From an uncultured Oscillospiraceae bacterium (lineage in GTDB: Bacteria > Bacillota > Clostridia > Oscillospirales > Oscillospiraceae), in NCBI GenBank assembly GCA_910585155.1, contig CAJUEC010000011.1, forward strand, positions 9,691 to 73,690: 64,000 bases of DNA. The letters run 5' to 3'. This document shows positions 9,723-19,068 of this stretch, piece after piece. The notes below the pieces were generated by a model. The model searched no databases. It worked only from the letters and a program-made list of their open reading frames with translations, and had not been told where the DNA came from. The translations under genes and the position numbers were made by a program. Position 1 is the stretch's first letter, and each line of letters begins with the position of its first letter.

Positions 9723-9791
9723 TAATATATTTTGTCGCTTTTTTCAAGCCAACCCCCAAAACGCAACGCCAATTATGGAATACACAACGTG
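9723..9791 (-). promoter_or_regulatory. Candidate LytTR boxes and promoter of first two-component operon
   Basis: Reading the minus strand, CACGTTGTG and GGCGTTGCG (plus 9783-9791 and 9762-9770) share GTT cores spaced 21 bp, the geometry of LytTR direct repeats. About 32 bp further on is a -10-like TATATT with no good -35, the usual picture for an activated promoter. The boxes match the published consensus only partly. Confidence 0.45.
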
Positions 9792-9959
9792 AATTGTGCG
9801 GACCGCGCCGTCCTCACCGCGCAGGCCGAAGGCCCTGCGCGGCTTCCGGTGTGTCTCCCGCTGATAGGATTTCCCTTCTTCAGCCGATTCACATGTCAGC
9901 ATGCCCGCCGGCATGGGGCCGGCTGGAAAACTCCCGCCATTTTCCCGGAAAACGCGGCA
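9792..9959. other. Intergenic stretch with no recognised feature
   Basis: Between the divergent regulator and rpoN promoters I see no conserved ORF, RNA motif or strong repeat in this segment. Confidence 0.4.
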
Positions 9960-9988
9960 TTGCCTTTTCCGCCGCCCTTTGATATAAT
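9960..9988 (+). promoter_or_regulatory. Sigma-A type promoter of rpoN
   Basis: TTGCCT (9960-9965), a 17-nt spacer and a perfect TATAAT (9983-9988) lie about 150 nt upstream of the rpoN start. Confidence 0.65.
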
Positions 9989-10011
9989 TCTCTTTAAAGC
10001 CCCTTTAGAAC

Positions 10012-10047
10012 CGGGCAATTTTTGCGCACTCGGTCAAAAATTGCCCG
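10012..10047 (+). promoter_or_regulatory. Perfect 13-bp inverted repeat in rpoN leader
   Basis: Arms CGGGCAATTTTTG and CAAAAATTGCCCG with a 10-nt loop fall about 17 nt after the predicted transcription start. There is no T-run behind it, so it is not a plain terminator; it could be an operator, an attenuation structure or an RNA-stability element. Confidence 0.5.
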
Positions 10048-10137
10048 CCTGCCGCCGCCAGGCTGCTGGGCAGCTCGCCCCGCAGGCCTGACAGCCGCGT
10101 CAAAGGGCGATTTACGCGAAGGGAAAGGAGTGCTCGC

Positions 10138-11490
10138 ATGGAATTAAATTTAGAACAGCGGCTGCACCAGACTCTCTCTCCTCAAATGATCCAGTCCATG
10201 CGGGTGCTCCAGATGGGAATACAGGAGCTGCAGGAGTACGTGGAGGATGTCCTTCAGGAAAATCCCGTGCTGGAGCTGCCTGAATCGGAGGAGCGGCCGC
10301 CTGAGCCGCCGCTGCCGGCGCAGGAGCTGGAGTGGCTCCAGGCCAGCGACTGGCAGAACTCCTACTACTACCGCCAGGACGCGGAGGGAGATCGGGGCGA
10401 CGTGCTGTACAATGCGGGCTGCTTCCTGGACGACGAGAAGAGCCTGTCCCGTTACATCCTGGCCCAGTTCCTCGGCACCTGCCTGGAGCCTGAGATCCTG
10501 GCCGCCGTAGAATTCCTGGTGGCCCGGCTGGATGACGACGGATACCTGGAGGAGGACCTGGACGTGCTGGCCCGGTACTCCGGCATGGGCCCGGCGGTGA
10601 TGGAGCGGGCCCTCATCGAGCTCCAGGCCGCCGACCCCGCCGGCGTGGGGGCCAGAAACCTGTCCGAGTGTCTGCGGCTCCAGCTGGAGCGGCGCAGGGG
10701 CGACCACAGGCTGGCCATACAGATTGCCGCGGACCACCTGGAGGCGCTGTCCCGCCGGCGCTATGGGGCCATCAGCCGGGCGCTGGGGGCCTCGAAAAGC
10801 GACGTGTGCGCCGCCTGCGATCTGATCCGCTCCCTGGACCCCAAGCCGGGCGCGGGCTTTTCCGCCCCCAAGAATCTGTCCTATATCACACCGGACATCC
10901 TGGTGACCGTCTATCCCGACCGGATTGAGGCTGCCGTCAATGACAGCACGCTGCCCCGGCTTCGCTTCAGCGCCTACTACACCAAGCTCCTGCGGGAGAC
11001 GGCGGACCAGGACGTTCAAAACTATCTCTCGGAGCGGCTGTGCAAAGCCAAATGGGTGGTCAAGAGCATCCATCAGCGCAGGGACACCCTGCTCCGGTGC
11101 GCTGAATGGATGGCGGCGCGGCAGGAGGCCTTTTTCCGCATGGGGTCCGGATATCTGGTCCCCATGACCATGGGGGACATGGCCCAGGCGCTGGGCCTCC
11201 ACGAGTCCACCGTCAGCCGGACGATGCGGGACAAATACCTCCAGTGCAGTTGGGGAATCTACCCGCTGCGCTGGTTCTTCTCCCGGGCGCTGAGCGGAGA
11301 CGCAGTCTCCCCGGAAATGGCCAAGGCCCTGCTGCGCAGGCTGGTGACCGAGGAGCGCCAGCCGCTGTCCGACCAGAAGCTCTGCGAGGAGATGGCCCAG
11401 CAGGGCTGCCCCATCTCCCGCCGGACTGTGGCCAAATACCGGGACGAGCTGGGCATACCCAACGCCCTGGGGCGACGGACCCAGGATTGA
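10138..11490 (+). CDS. rpoN: RNA polymerase sigma-54 factor RpoN
   Basis: Alternative sigma factor of 450 residues that directs RNA polymerase to -24/-12 promoters and needs an AAA+ enhancer-binding activator. Region I is intact (LEQRLHQTLSPQMIQSMRVLQM, then the acidic region with NPVLELPESEE), the core-binding domain spans about 75-270, the HTH region contains LHESTVSRTMRDKY, and the C-terminal RpoN box reads SRRTVAKYRD (canonical ARRTVAKYRE) near residue 432. AAAGGAG precedes the ATG. No activator gene of the NtrC/LevR type lies in the window, so its targets must be elsewhere. Convergent with the permease gene downstream. Confidence 0.97.
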   Translation: MELNLEQRLHQTLSPQMIQSMRVLQMGIQELQEYVEDVLQENPVLELPESEERPPEPPLPAQELEWLQASDWQNSYYYRQDAEGDRGDVLYNAGCFLDDEKSLSRYILAQFLGTCLEPEILAAVEFLVARLDDDGYLEEDLDVLARYSGMGPAVMERALIELQAADPAGVGARNLSECLRLQLERRRGDHRLAIQIAADHLEALSRRRYGAISRALGASKSDVCAACDLIRSLDPKPGAGFSAPKNLSYITPDILVTVYPDRIEAAVNDSTLPRLRFSAYYTKLLRETADQDVQNYLSERLCKAKWVVKSIHQRRDTLLRCAEWMAARQEAFFRMGSGYLVPMTMGDMAQALGLHESTVSRTMRDKYLQCSWGIYPLRWFFSRALSGDAVSPEMAKALLRRLVTEERQPLSDQKLCEEMAQQGCPISRRTVAKYRDELGIPNALGRRTQD

Positions 11491-11550
11491 GCGCTGGATT
11501 CTCAGAAGCCGCACCAATCCTGGCGGACCGCGCCGCCGCCCGGGCGGGCC

Positions 11551-11595
11551 TCAAAACAAAAAACGCAGCCGCTTTCCTACTGAAAGCGGCTGCGT
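11551..11595 (-). terminator. Strong terminator between rpoN and permease gene
   Basis: A perfect 14-bp stem (11563-11576 with 11582-11595, 5-nt loop) is flanked on its left by an A-rich run, which is a T-run for minus-strand transcripts. It can end the permease operon and, more weakly, rpoN. Confidence 0.75.
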
Positions 11596-11748
11596 CATAT
11601 TCCCACATTGTTTGTCTTGTCCTCAGCGATTCCGGCTTATGCCCTGAAGCCAGGGCCAACGGTGGAGCCAACCGCCCCGTCTCCCCGGCATTCCTCCAAG
11701 TTCCTGCCTCGCCCATAGCTGGTTGATCCCAACATCCGGGCGCTTCAG

Positions 11749-13359
11749 CTATTGGGACAGCTTCCCATTCCGCGGGACAAGAAGCAAATATGCCGCCGTC
11801 CCAACAACGGCGCCGCAGACCAGACTGGATAGGAACAGGGTTCCCACCACACAGGCACAGAAGGGAACGGCCTGTGTGGCATCGCGCCAGTTGATCTCCA
11901 TGCTCCGCGCAGCCATAGAAAGTCCCACAATGACCATGACCGCATCGGCGACCGCAAAACTGCATTCTGTGATGGCCTGAAGCGTCTCCCCATAGTGTCC
12001 ATACATAGTAAAGGCAACATCGTAAGACATAGCGGTGGAGAAGAAAAAGGGCACCACCCACACGAACATGGAGACAAAAAGCACTGCACAAGCAGCAATC
12101 GAGGTCAGCCCCGACCTTCCTCCATCCTCCGCGCCGGCACAGGACTCTTTGCCCAGGGACAGCGGGACCACACCGACCAGCGAGGCTATGATACCCGCGC
12201 CAGCGTTGCACATCAGAGCCAGATCCGCACGGTGCCTCTCCCCTTCAGCACTGCCGCAGCGCTCCTCAACCGCATCCAGTACGGCCTGCGCGTCCAGGAG
12301 TTGGCTGAGCAGAACTGTGAGCAATCCCGCAGAGAACAGCAGGGGTACATTTCCGCCGTTGGCGGCGTAGGCGCTGAAATCCAGCCCCTCCGAGAAAATT
12401 TTCCCGATGGAGAAGGCGGAGAGGATTTGGGGAAAGTGATGATGCAGAGCGTCCTCACTGCCCACCATCCACAGACGCCCCCACATGGAGTCCAGCGACA
12501 TACCAAAGTTTTTCCAGTTGATACAAACCGCGCAGAGGTCCAGCACCAAAAACAGCCCCGTACCCAGCAGCAGCGCGTACAGCCCAGGATGGCGGGAGCA
12601 CCGTTTCAGGACCAGCCAGACCACGAAGGTGAAGATTACGGACAGTGTGCTCACCAGCATCAGCGGGTGGTAACGGTCCGCTGCATAGGTAAAGTTCCCA
12701 AAGTCAATCAGGGTGGGCATAGCCACCCTGGAATTCATGTCGGCAAACACCGTGCCTGCGCCATAGGCGGAGACAGCAGAAGCGTTCACCGAGATCAACC
12801 CAGTCAGCTGCGCCGCCATCCAGGCCATCAGCAGCCCCGCGGCGGCGGGAAGCGCCCTGCGCACAGGAGCGGGGACGACCGACACAACCACCCGTCTCAC
12901 CCCGGGTATAGACACCAAAGCGGCGTATGCCATTGAGCTGAAAAAGCACAGGACCAACAGGTTGGAGTAGGTCAATCCATCCGCGGTCCCGGCCAGGGAG
13001 ACGACGACGGTGCTCAGCCCAAGGCCGGACACCTGTACCAACGGCAGGCGGGCTACCAGACCGACAGCCAAGCTGCCCACAAACGCCAGCAGCATGGAAA
13101 AAAAGTACAGCCGAGCGTAAATCTCGCCGTTGGCCGCGGCCTGCGCCGCATTGGAGGCGGCGTAGCCGCCCGATATCTGGAGCTTTGCAACCAGCTGCAT
13201 ATTTAGAAAGATTCCGCAAACCGAAAGGATTCCGGTAAACAGTCCCGCCGCAATCTCCCCGCCCAGCGTGCCGCCCCGGCGGGTATAGTGGAAATAGGCA
13301 TCCAGGGGAGGGCGTCTGCCCCCAGCGGACAGCACCGGGACCGCATTCATTTGTGACAT
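11749..13359 (-). CDS. NCS2/AzgA-like nucleobase permease family protein
   Basis: Integral membrane protein of 536 residues with about 12-13 hydrophobic segments. The opening YTRRGGTLGGEIAAGLFTG resembles the start of AzgA-type xanthine/uracil/adenine permeases, and the internal repeat pattern (GADG-like loops, SLGKESCAGAEDGGRSGLTS in the position of the family's second conserved half-helix) fits the NCS2 fold. I start at ATG 13359, which has GGAGG seven nt upstream; the 21 upstream in-frame codons lack a ribosome site. It is the last gene of the second GH3 operon, 60 bp behind a lipoprotein, an unexpected place for a purine carrier. Divergence is high; the substrate could be something other than a nucleobase. 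Confidence 0.7.
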   Translation of the reverse strand: MSQMNAVPVLSAGGRRPPLDAYFHYTRRGGTLGGEIAAGLFTGILSVCGIFLNMQLVAKLQISGGYAASNAAQAAANGEIYARLYFFSMLLAFVGSLAVGLVARLPLVQVSGLGLSTVVVSLAGTADGLTYSNLLVLCFFSSMAYAALVSIPGVRRVVVSVVPAPVRRALPAAAGLLMAWMAAQLTGLISVNASAVSAYGAGTVFADMNSRVAMPTLIDFGNFTYAADRYHPLMLVSTLSVIFTFVVWLVLKRCSRHPGLYALLLGTGLFLVLDLCAVCINWKNFGMSLDSMWGRLWMVGSEDALHHHFPQILSAFSIGKIFSEGLDFSAYAANGGNVPLLFSAGLLTVLLSQLLDAQAVLDAVEERCGSAEGERHRADLALMCNAGAGIIASLVGVVPLSLGKESCAGAEDGGRSGLTSIAACAVLFVSMFVWVVPFFFSTAMSYDVAFTMYGHYGETLQAITECSFAVADAVMVIVGLSMAARSMEINWRDATQAVPFCACVVGTLFLSSLVCGAVVGTAAYLLLVPRNGKLSQ

Positions 13360-13418
13360 AGAAAAGCCTCCGTTTCTCTCAGGTGTAAGGGCCGGACCAG
13401 GCAGACTGTTGAAACCCA

Positions 13419-14450
13419 TCAATCCACGATCCGGGCGGAAAGGGGCTGGTCGCCGCAGAAATCAACGCGGTCAGGCTGGGTGGCCGAGCGAATGCTGGCA
13501 ATATCGGACATGGGCGGGTCTACCCAAAGTTCAGTGGTGGCCACGGTGAACTCCTCGGTGGGCTCCTGGTCGATGAGCGTGATCTGGACAGCTGTGCTGG
13601 GCTGAGAGTCGTTGGTGTAGTCCAGCTTGGCAATGGCCTGACAAGTGACATAGTACGTACCAGGGTCCAGCGTGTAGGTATAGATGTCGTTGATAAAGCA
13701 ATAGGTCTGGCTGCCCACATAGGGGCCAAAACCGGTCAGCTCCCCGTTGGCTGTGTAGTAGTGAAGAGATGGCTCGGAATAGGAGGTGCCCCAGCTGTAT
13801 CCCATGGGGTGGCCGTAGATGACCTCACCCAGCTCACCCAGGTCCACAGTGTCGCTATATACTTCTGCGGTACACTCGGGATCGGAGTAAAAGGAGAATT
13901 TCATCTCCGGCAGGTATTCATAGTCGTAATAGTCAGACAGGGTGGCCCAATCCACCACCAGCTCCACCTGATTGCCGCTGGACATGGCCAGCATCTCAGG
14001 GCGCTCCAGCGTCAGGCCCACGCCGTATTCCACCATAAAGGACACAGGGTCCGGGTTGGTGAACTGGGATCCGGCGGCGGAATAGGTGATCAGCTTCACT
14101 CGGAACGAGCCCCAACCCATGGCTGGCAGGTCCACAACGCCAGTATAGAGCCCGGTTCCCTTGCCGTTGATACGGGAGGAGGAGGCCGTATAATCCACCA
14201 ATTCCCGGCCATCCGTCACCGGATAGATGCGAATGATGTAGTAGGCGGCGTCCGGGTCGGTCCCCTGGAAGGAGTATTCGCCGGTGACCGGATCCATCTC
14301 AAAATCCGTCGGCGCGGACAGCACCCGCCCCTCCGTCTGGGTCAGCGCGGCGGAGGCGGGAACAAGGGCCTCCCCCGCCTCGCAGGCCGCAAGCGTCAAA
14401 CACATTACCAAAAGCAGCCCTATCATACATGAGATATGCAATTTTTTCAT
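13419..14450 (-). CDS. Lipoprotein of unknown function, GH3-associated
   Basis: Exported lipoprotein of 343 residues; signal peptide MKKLHISCMIG... ends LTLAAC (Cys24). The mature part looks all-beta, with two or three fibronectin/Ig-like stretches (YYIIRIYPVTDG, FRVKLITYSAAG, YYVTCQAIAKLDY) but no motif I can assign. ATG 14450 has AAAGGGG nine nt upstream. It lies 25 bp after the membrane-anchored GH3 gene and before the permease, in the same order as the CBM lipoprotein follows GH3 in the first locus, so a glycan-binding role is reasonable but inferred only from context. Confidence 0.8.
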   Translation of the reverse strand: MKKLHISCMIGLLLVMCLTLAACEAGEALVPASAALTQTEGRVLSAPTDFEMDPVTGEYSFQGTDPDAAYYIIRIYPVTDGRELVDYTASSSRINGKGTGLYTGVVDLPAMGWGSFRVKLITYSAAGSQFTNPDPVSFMVEYGVGLTLERPEMLAMSSGNQVELVVDWATLSDYYDYEYLPEMKFSFYSDPECTAEVYSDTVDLGELGEVIYGHPMGYSWGTSYSEPSLHYYTANGELTGFGPYVGSQTYCFINDIYTYTLDPGTYYVTCQAIAKLDYTNDSQPSTAVQITLIDQEPTEEFTVATTELWVDPPMSDIASIRSATQPDRVDFCGDQPLSARIVD

Positions 14451-14475
14451 AAATTCAATCCCCTTTCGGCAATGA

Positions 14476-17400
14476 TCACAATTCGCTGTGGGCATTGCTC
14501 GTCTTTTTCCCGGCTCTCACCACAAGAACGGCGGCGATAGTTGCCACGGCTGCCAAGCCGAGCACGCCCAGGACGATGGCGCCGGTCGGGATACCCACGG
14601 AGGCGGTCACCACACCCACCGGGCCGCTGATGGTGTTGCCCGCCTCGTCAGCGCCTTTTGCACCGCAATATTGGTACAGACAGTGGCGCATGATTTCATG
14701 GAGCGCGTAGCGGGTGTAGACATATTGGGTGGAATCGCCGAAGGCGGCCTCCGTGCTGGCCATATTGATGTAATTGCCGTAGCCCAAAGTGGCGCCGCGG
14801 ACAGACATCATAACCAACGGGTTGTTGTAAACATCGCCGCTGCCGCAGTTCCCGTCGGTGATCAGCAGTCCCTGCCAATCCCACTCCTGGCGGAGCATTA
14901 CTTCATACATGCCAAAGTGAAACATGCTGATGCCAATTCGGTTGAGGGAGGCCATGATGCCGTTGGCCGCATAATCTTTGCAGGAAATTTCATAGGGACG
15001 CATGTAGATTTCCCGGATCGCCTGCTCGTTGGCCCAGGTGACGGCGCCGTCCCGGTTGGTGTCGTTGTCATTGAGGGCCATGTGCTTGACGAAAACACTG
15101 GTACCGGTGGATTGGATGCCGGAAACCACGCTGCCACCGATGACACCGGAAAGAAAACCGTCCTCGGAGTAATATTCCAAATTCCGCCCGCCGAAGGGAG
15201 AGCGGTGTATGTTCATTGCGGGGGCATAGGCGCAGCCGATGCCGAACAGAACGTCTTGGCGCCCATAGGCCACGCCCATCTCGCGGGCCAGCCCGGTATT
15301 CCAGGTAGAGGCAATAATGACTTCGCAGGGGAAGAATGTGGCGCCGTTGTGCCCGCCTGCCTGGGCGGGGCCGTCCAGGGCCACCTGCTTGGGCTTCCCC
15401 ACGGAGGGAACCGCAGGGACCATCCAGCCGCAGTTGCCCTGGACCTCGATGGCCTCTTTCAGAGAGGTCATACTGGCCAGCTTCTCCCAGATCTCGAAGC
15501 CCTCGTCGGTGTCAATGGGCACGCCGGTCATGTCTTCCACGCTGAGCTTATGATAGCCCCCAGTAGAGGGCGGGGTATCCACCACCATAGGCAGGCCGCT
15601 CTCCGTGGCCTCCCCCTCCAACACATAATAGACCTGATTCCACACAGGATCAGGGAAGGAGTCCGCGGCCCGGCCGTCAGGGGTGGCCCTGGCATAGGGC
15701 ATCATATCCGCGCCGAACGCATATATGGTTTTGGACAGGGAGGTTTTGGACCCGTTTCGGTACGTCTCATAGGTGTATTCATACTGCTCTGTGCCGTGCT
15801 GGGCCAAGGCCTTTTCCAGACTGTCACGGAGCATCTCGTTGGGCTCCTCGTCAGAGGCGTGCTGCATAATGACCTCCATGCCCCCCGCAAAGTCCGCGCG
15901 AGAGAGGTAGCCGTCCAACATACTGCCATCGCCGGCGGTTACGTCGTCCATAGCGTTTTTGGCCGTCACAGCATCGGAGGACCGCGCACCGGCGTACACC
16001 GCCCCGAAAACGCTCCCTGACTCATCATAGATCACAGGCGCGGACAGTTCAGCGGATAGGCTGGCGCTGGGCGCGTTGGTACTGCCGGCCTCACCCCACT
16101 GGTGGGCATCTTTCTGAACGTTGAACTTATAGGTACCAGCCTCCAGCACATAGCAACCCTGACCGAAGTTGTCGAAGGAGGCCAAATCGTCGGTATCAAA
16201 GGCAATGGTCAGCTCTTGGGACTGTCCGGCCTCCAACAGATCGGTCTTGCCGAAGCCAATCAACACCACCTTGGACTTTTCCAAGCCCACCCCTTTGATG
16301 CCAAAGCTGTCGGTGTCAGACTGATAGGGCGCTTCCATATAGAGCTGAACCACATTCTTTCCGGCGGTCTCGCCGGTATTGGTCACCCGCACGGTGACGG
16401 AATTGGAGCCATGGGGCTCCAGCCGCACATCGGAGGCCACGATTTCCTCAGAGAAGGTGGTGTAGGAGAGTCCATAGCCGAAGGGAAACTGGACCACCTG
16501 GCCGTAGCCGGAGGCCGCTCCGTTTTTGAATACGTGGGCGGTAAACTCCTCAGAGTCAAAATACCCCTGGGCGTCGGCGGTCTCGAAGAACCGGTAGCCC
16601 ACGTATATCCCCTCCTCATACTGATAGAAGGGCTGGTTATCTGCGTTGGCATAACGGTTGTCGTCGTTGTTATAATACGTGGGATTGGTGGTCACATCAT
16701 AGGCCCAGGTGTCCACCAGACGGCCGGAGGGGTTGACCTGCCCCCCCAGAATCGCACCCACGCCCACCATGCCGGAGGCGCCCGGAAGGCCGATCCACAG
16801 ACAGGCATCCACCCCGTAGGACTCCTCGTCCAAAAAGCCCAGCTCCATGGCTGCGCCGGAGTTCACCAGCACGATGGTGTGGTCATAGTTGGCGCCGCAA
16901 AATTCCAACAGATCCTTTTCATCCTGGTTCAGCTCCAGGTAGGTGCTGCCGGTAAGGGTGCTGCCGTCGCCGTCATGATCCATATTGGGCGAGGAACCCT
17001 CTCCGCCGGATCGGCCAATGGTGACAATGGCGTATTCGGTATAGCCCTCCGCACATAAAACAGATTTCCCGCTGTGATATACATCGATGGAAAATTCGTG
17101 TACACCTTGGCAGCTGGTCCAGTCATTTAGCCCAGAGGGATCGCTGGCTTTCACACGGGGCGCGCCGCCGCACTGCTCCTCCAGCCAGTCCCAGGCCGCC
17201 TCATTCACATCCAGCCCCGCCTCAAGGAAGGCGTCCTTCATGTTGACGGTATTGGAGGTGTTCCCGCCGCCGGAGCCCTGCATATAGTTGTAAGACATGG
17301 AGCCCAGAAGCGTGACCCGCGCGTTGCTGGCCAGCGGCAACAGCTGGTCTGTGTTTTTCAGCAACACTGCCCCCTCCTCTTCCAGCGCCACACTGGAGTC

Positions 17401-17532
17401 GTAGCCCTCGGCGTAGCAATCGTCCGCGTTCAGCGCCGCAGCGGAAGCGGGATGCATACTCATCAGAAGCATAGCTACCGCGCAGAACAGGCAAAGGGAT
17501 CTTTTCAAAATCTGCCGGGTATGAATGCTCAT
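14476..17532 (-). CDS. Membrane-anchored permuted GH3 glycoside hydrolase
   Basis: Family 3 glycoside hydrolase of 1018 residues, exported (signal peptide to about residue 32, ending ASA-A) and held by a C-terminal membrane helix (about 983-1005) followed by RAGKKTSNAHSEL. As in the first locus the domain order is reversed: sandwich domain (AVLLKNTDQLLPL; likely acid/base Glu178 in GRSGGEGSS), fibronectin-III-like part (VTNTGETAGKNVVQLYM), then TIM barrel (MNIHRSPFGGRNLEYYSEDG, KHMALNDND) with probable nucleophile Asp893 in LLITDGN. It lacks the He_PIG tail of the other copy. First gene of a three-gene operon transcribed away from its two-component system; a LytTR box pair and a TATACT -10 lie upstream. 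Confidence 0.93.
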   Translation of the reverse strand: MSIHTRQILKRSLCLFCAVAMLLMSMHPASAAALNADDCYAEGYDSSVALEEEGAVLLKNTDQLLPLASNARVTLLGSMSYNYMQGSGGGNTSNTVNMKDAFLEAGLDVNEAAWDWLEEQCGGAPRVKASDPSGLNDWTSCQGVHEFSIDVYHSGKSVLCAEGYTEYAIVTIGRSGGEGSSPNMDHDGDGSTLTGSTYLELNQDEKDLLEFCGANYDHTIVLVNSGAAMELGFLDEESYGVDACLWIGLPGASGMVGVGAILGGQVNPSGRLVDTWAYDVTTNPTYYNNDDNRYANADNQPFYQYEEGIYVGYRFFETADAQGYFDSEEFTAHVFKNGAASGYGQVVQFPFGYGLSYTTFSEEIVASDVRLEPHGSNSVTVRVTNTGETAGKNVVQLYMEAPYQSDTDSFGIKGVGLEKSKVVLIGFGKTDLLEAGQSQELTIAFDTDDLASFDNFGQGCYVLEAGTYKFNVQKDAHQWGEAGSTNAPSASLSAELSAPVIYDESGSVFGAVYAGARSSDAVTAKNAMDDVTAGDGSMLDGYLSRADFAGGMEVIMQHASDEEPNEMLRDSLEKALAQHGTEQYEYTYETYRNGSKTSLSKTIYAFGADMMPYARATPDGRAADSFPDPVWNQVYYVLEGEATESGLPMVVDTPPSTGGYHKLSVEDMTGVPIDTDEGFEIWEKLASMTSLKEAIEVQGNCGWMVPAVPSVGKPKQVALDGPAQAGGHNGATFFPCEVIIASTWNTGLAREMGVAYGRQDVLFGIGCAYAPAMNIHRSPFGGRNLEYYSEDGFLSGVIGGSVVSGIQSTGTSVFVKHMALNDNDTNRDGAVTWANEQAIREIYMRPYEISCKDYAANGIMASLNRIGISMFHFGMYEVMLRQEWDWQGLLITDGNCGSGDVYNNPLVMMSVRGATLGYGNYINMASTEAAFGDSTQYVYTRYALHEIMRHCLYQYCGAKGADEAGNTISGPVGVVTASVGIPTGAIVLGVLGLAAVATIAAVLVVRAGKKTSNAHSEL

Positions 17533-17664
17533 CGTTTTTATTCCTCCTATTTTGATTTTCGGCCGTTTGCAAAGAACATGGGACCGCCTTTTCTACGCTT
17601 CCACCTCCTCTCCTGCCAACCGTTTTTCCAAAGCTCCCTCTCCATCGGGAGCGTTTTCACCAGG

Positions 17665-17733
17665 AGTATAGCAGAAGGATTGTCTAATTTTGTCGTTTTT
17701 GCTCGAACGGTATCCCATTGTACCCAAACGGTC
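17665..17733 (-). promoter_or_regulatory. LytTR box pair and promoter of second GH3 operon
   Basis: On the minus strand GACCGTTTGG and TACCGTTCGA (plus about 17704-17733) are direct repeats 21 bp apart; the first fits the LytTR consensus (W-M-M-GTT-N-R-K) fully, the second with one mismatch. A TATACT -10 (plus 17665-17670) follows 33 bp on, without a good -35, as at the first regulator's promoter. This points to direct activation of the GH3 operon by a LytTR regulator. Confidence 0.6.
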
Positions 17734-17743
17734 AGAGCCACGC

Positions 17744-17778
17744 AAAAAGCCCCCAGACAAGCGTTCCGCTTGTCTGGG
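17744..17778 (-). terminator. Terminator after second GHKL kinase
   Basis: Perfect 12-bp stem (17752-17763 with 17767-17778, loop of 3 nt) followed on the minus strand by TTTTT. Confidence 0.85.
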
Positions 17779-17796
17779 AGCCCTCAAAAGGCATGG

Positions 17797-19068
17797 CTAG
17801 GGGAGAGGAATGGAGACCCGGAGAATGAACAGCTTCCGCTCCATATGGACTGACATCTGGCCCTTGTACTTCTCCGCTGTGGCGCGGATGCTCTTCAGCC
17901 CGAAGCCATGATAGCCGTTCTGTTCCTTTGTAGTCGCCGGAAGCCCGTCCCGGAGATCTAGATCGCCCTCAAAGTAATTTTCAAATTGGAACAGGAGCAG
18001 ACCGCTGCGCATCCAGACGGACACCGCGATAACCCGCTTTTCCGGGTCCGGCAAATGGATTACGCTTTCAATGGCGTTGTCCAGCGCGTTGCCAAAAATG
18101 GCGTACACATCCATGCTGTCCATAAACGCCAGCGGGCGACCGTCGGCAACACAGGTCATAGTGATCTGATGAGCCTCACAATAGAGGCTCTTCTCGGTCA
18201 GAACGGTATTCAGCACCTCATTCCCCGTCTCCAATGTGGAGTCGTAGATCTGAATAGAACTTTCCACCTGAGCGAGATACCGCTCCCGTGCCTCTTCCGG
18301 CACGATAGAGCGCAGGGCGGCCATCTGGTGCTTCAGATCGTGGCACTTTCGGTCGATCAGCTCGATGGTCTCCTTCGTCATCTGATACTGTTCCTTCTGC
18401 TGGAGCAGCAGCATCTGGTGCAGGCTGACCTCCTGCTCCAGGCGGAAGCGTTTGATATAGCTGACCTCTCCATTGAGGATAAATAGGCAGCAGGACAGGG
18501 CATATAGGTGACAGATGATATACATGGGGCGCGCCTGCTCCACATAAGCCCTCTGAGCCGCCGTACTGAGGATCAGCACCACCGAGAGCACGACAGCCAT
18601 GGAACGGAGCGAGTGTCTGGCATTCCTGGTATAGCGCCCACCGTCCGCCATCTTTCTGGCAAAAAAGAAGTAGAGCGCCGCCAAAATCAGCGCGCTGAGC
18701 AGAATCATGGACAGCGTGGGCAGCGGCGGATCCTCACTGTGCGGAACATTCAGCAAATACATGCCCACCTCCCGGACAGTGTAGCAGATATGCTGGGACG
18801 CATAGGCGCAGGCGGCGCCGTACAGCGCGTCCTGCAGAGAGACGGCAAAGCACAGCCACGCCCAGCCCGCGGCAACCAGCACCCGTAAAATCAGAGTCAC
18901 GCTCGCCCGCGGGAAAACGAAGCACAATATTAAACACACCGCTGCCCCTGGGATGGCCCGGAGCCAAAAACCCCTGCGGCGGGCCAAGGGAACAGAGAAC
19001 ACAACGCAGCCCAGCAGCAGTTCAATCATAAAGTGCGTCCGGAAATAGAACACCTCAAATCCTTCCAT
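17797..19068 (-). CDS. GHKL-type sensor histidine kinase (second module)
   Basis: Sensor kinase of 423 residues, paralogous in layout to the kinase at 7.7-9.0 kb. Six hydrophobic segments cover about residues 10-205; then IDRKCHDLKHQMA (phospho-acceptor His region), N-box DNAIESVIHLPDPEKR and G-box GFGLKSIRATAEKYKG, and an HATPase_c_5 end. Start is ATG 19068, whose A overlaps the regulator's TGA (TGATG), so the two are translationally coupled; a GTG one codon upstream is also possible. It should sense an external cue and phosphorylate the LytTR regulator. Confidence 0.92.
   Translation of the reverse strand: MEGFEVFYFRTHFMIELLLGCVVFSVPLARRRGFWLRAIPGAAVCLILCFVFPRASVTLILRVLVAAGWAWLCFAVSLQDALYGAACAYASQHICYTVREVGMYLLNVPHSEDPPLPTLSMILLSALILAALYFFFARKMADGGRYTRNARHSLRSMAVVLSVVLILSTAAQRAYVEQARPMYIICHLYALSCCLFILNGEVSYIKRFRLEQEVSLHQMLLLQQKEQYQMTKETIELIDRKCHDLKHQMAALRSIVPEEARERYLAQVESSIQIYDSTLETGNEVLNTVLTEKSLYCEAHQITMTCVADGRPLAFMDSMDVYAIFGNALDNAIESVIHLPDPEKRVIAVSVWMRSGLLLFQFENYFEGDLDLRDGLPATTKEQNGYHGFGLKSIRATAEKYKGQMSVHMERKLFILRVSIPLP

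Noticed and set aside
17547..17741. 64-residue minus-strand ORF as a possible autoinducing peptide for the GHKL kinase
   Set aside because: It overlies the LytTR boxes and promoter, has no ribosome site, and lacks a Cys-containing AgrD-like core.
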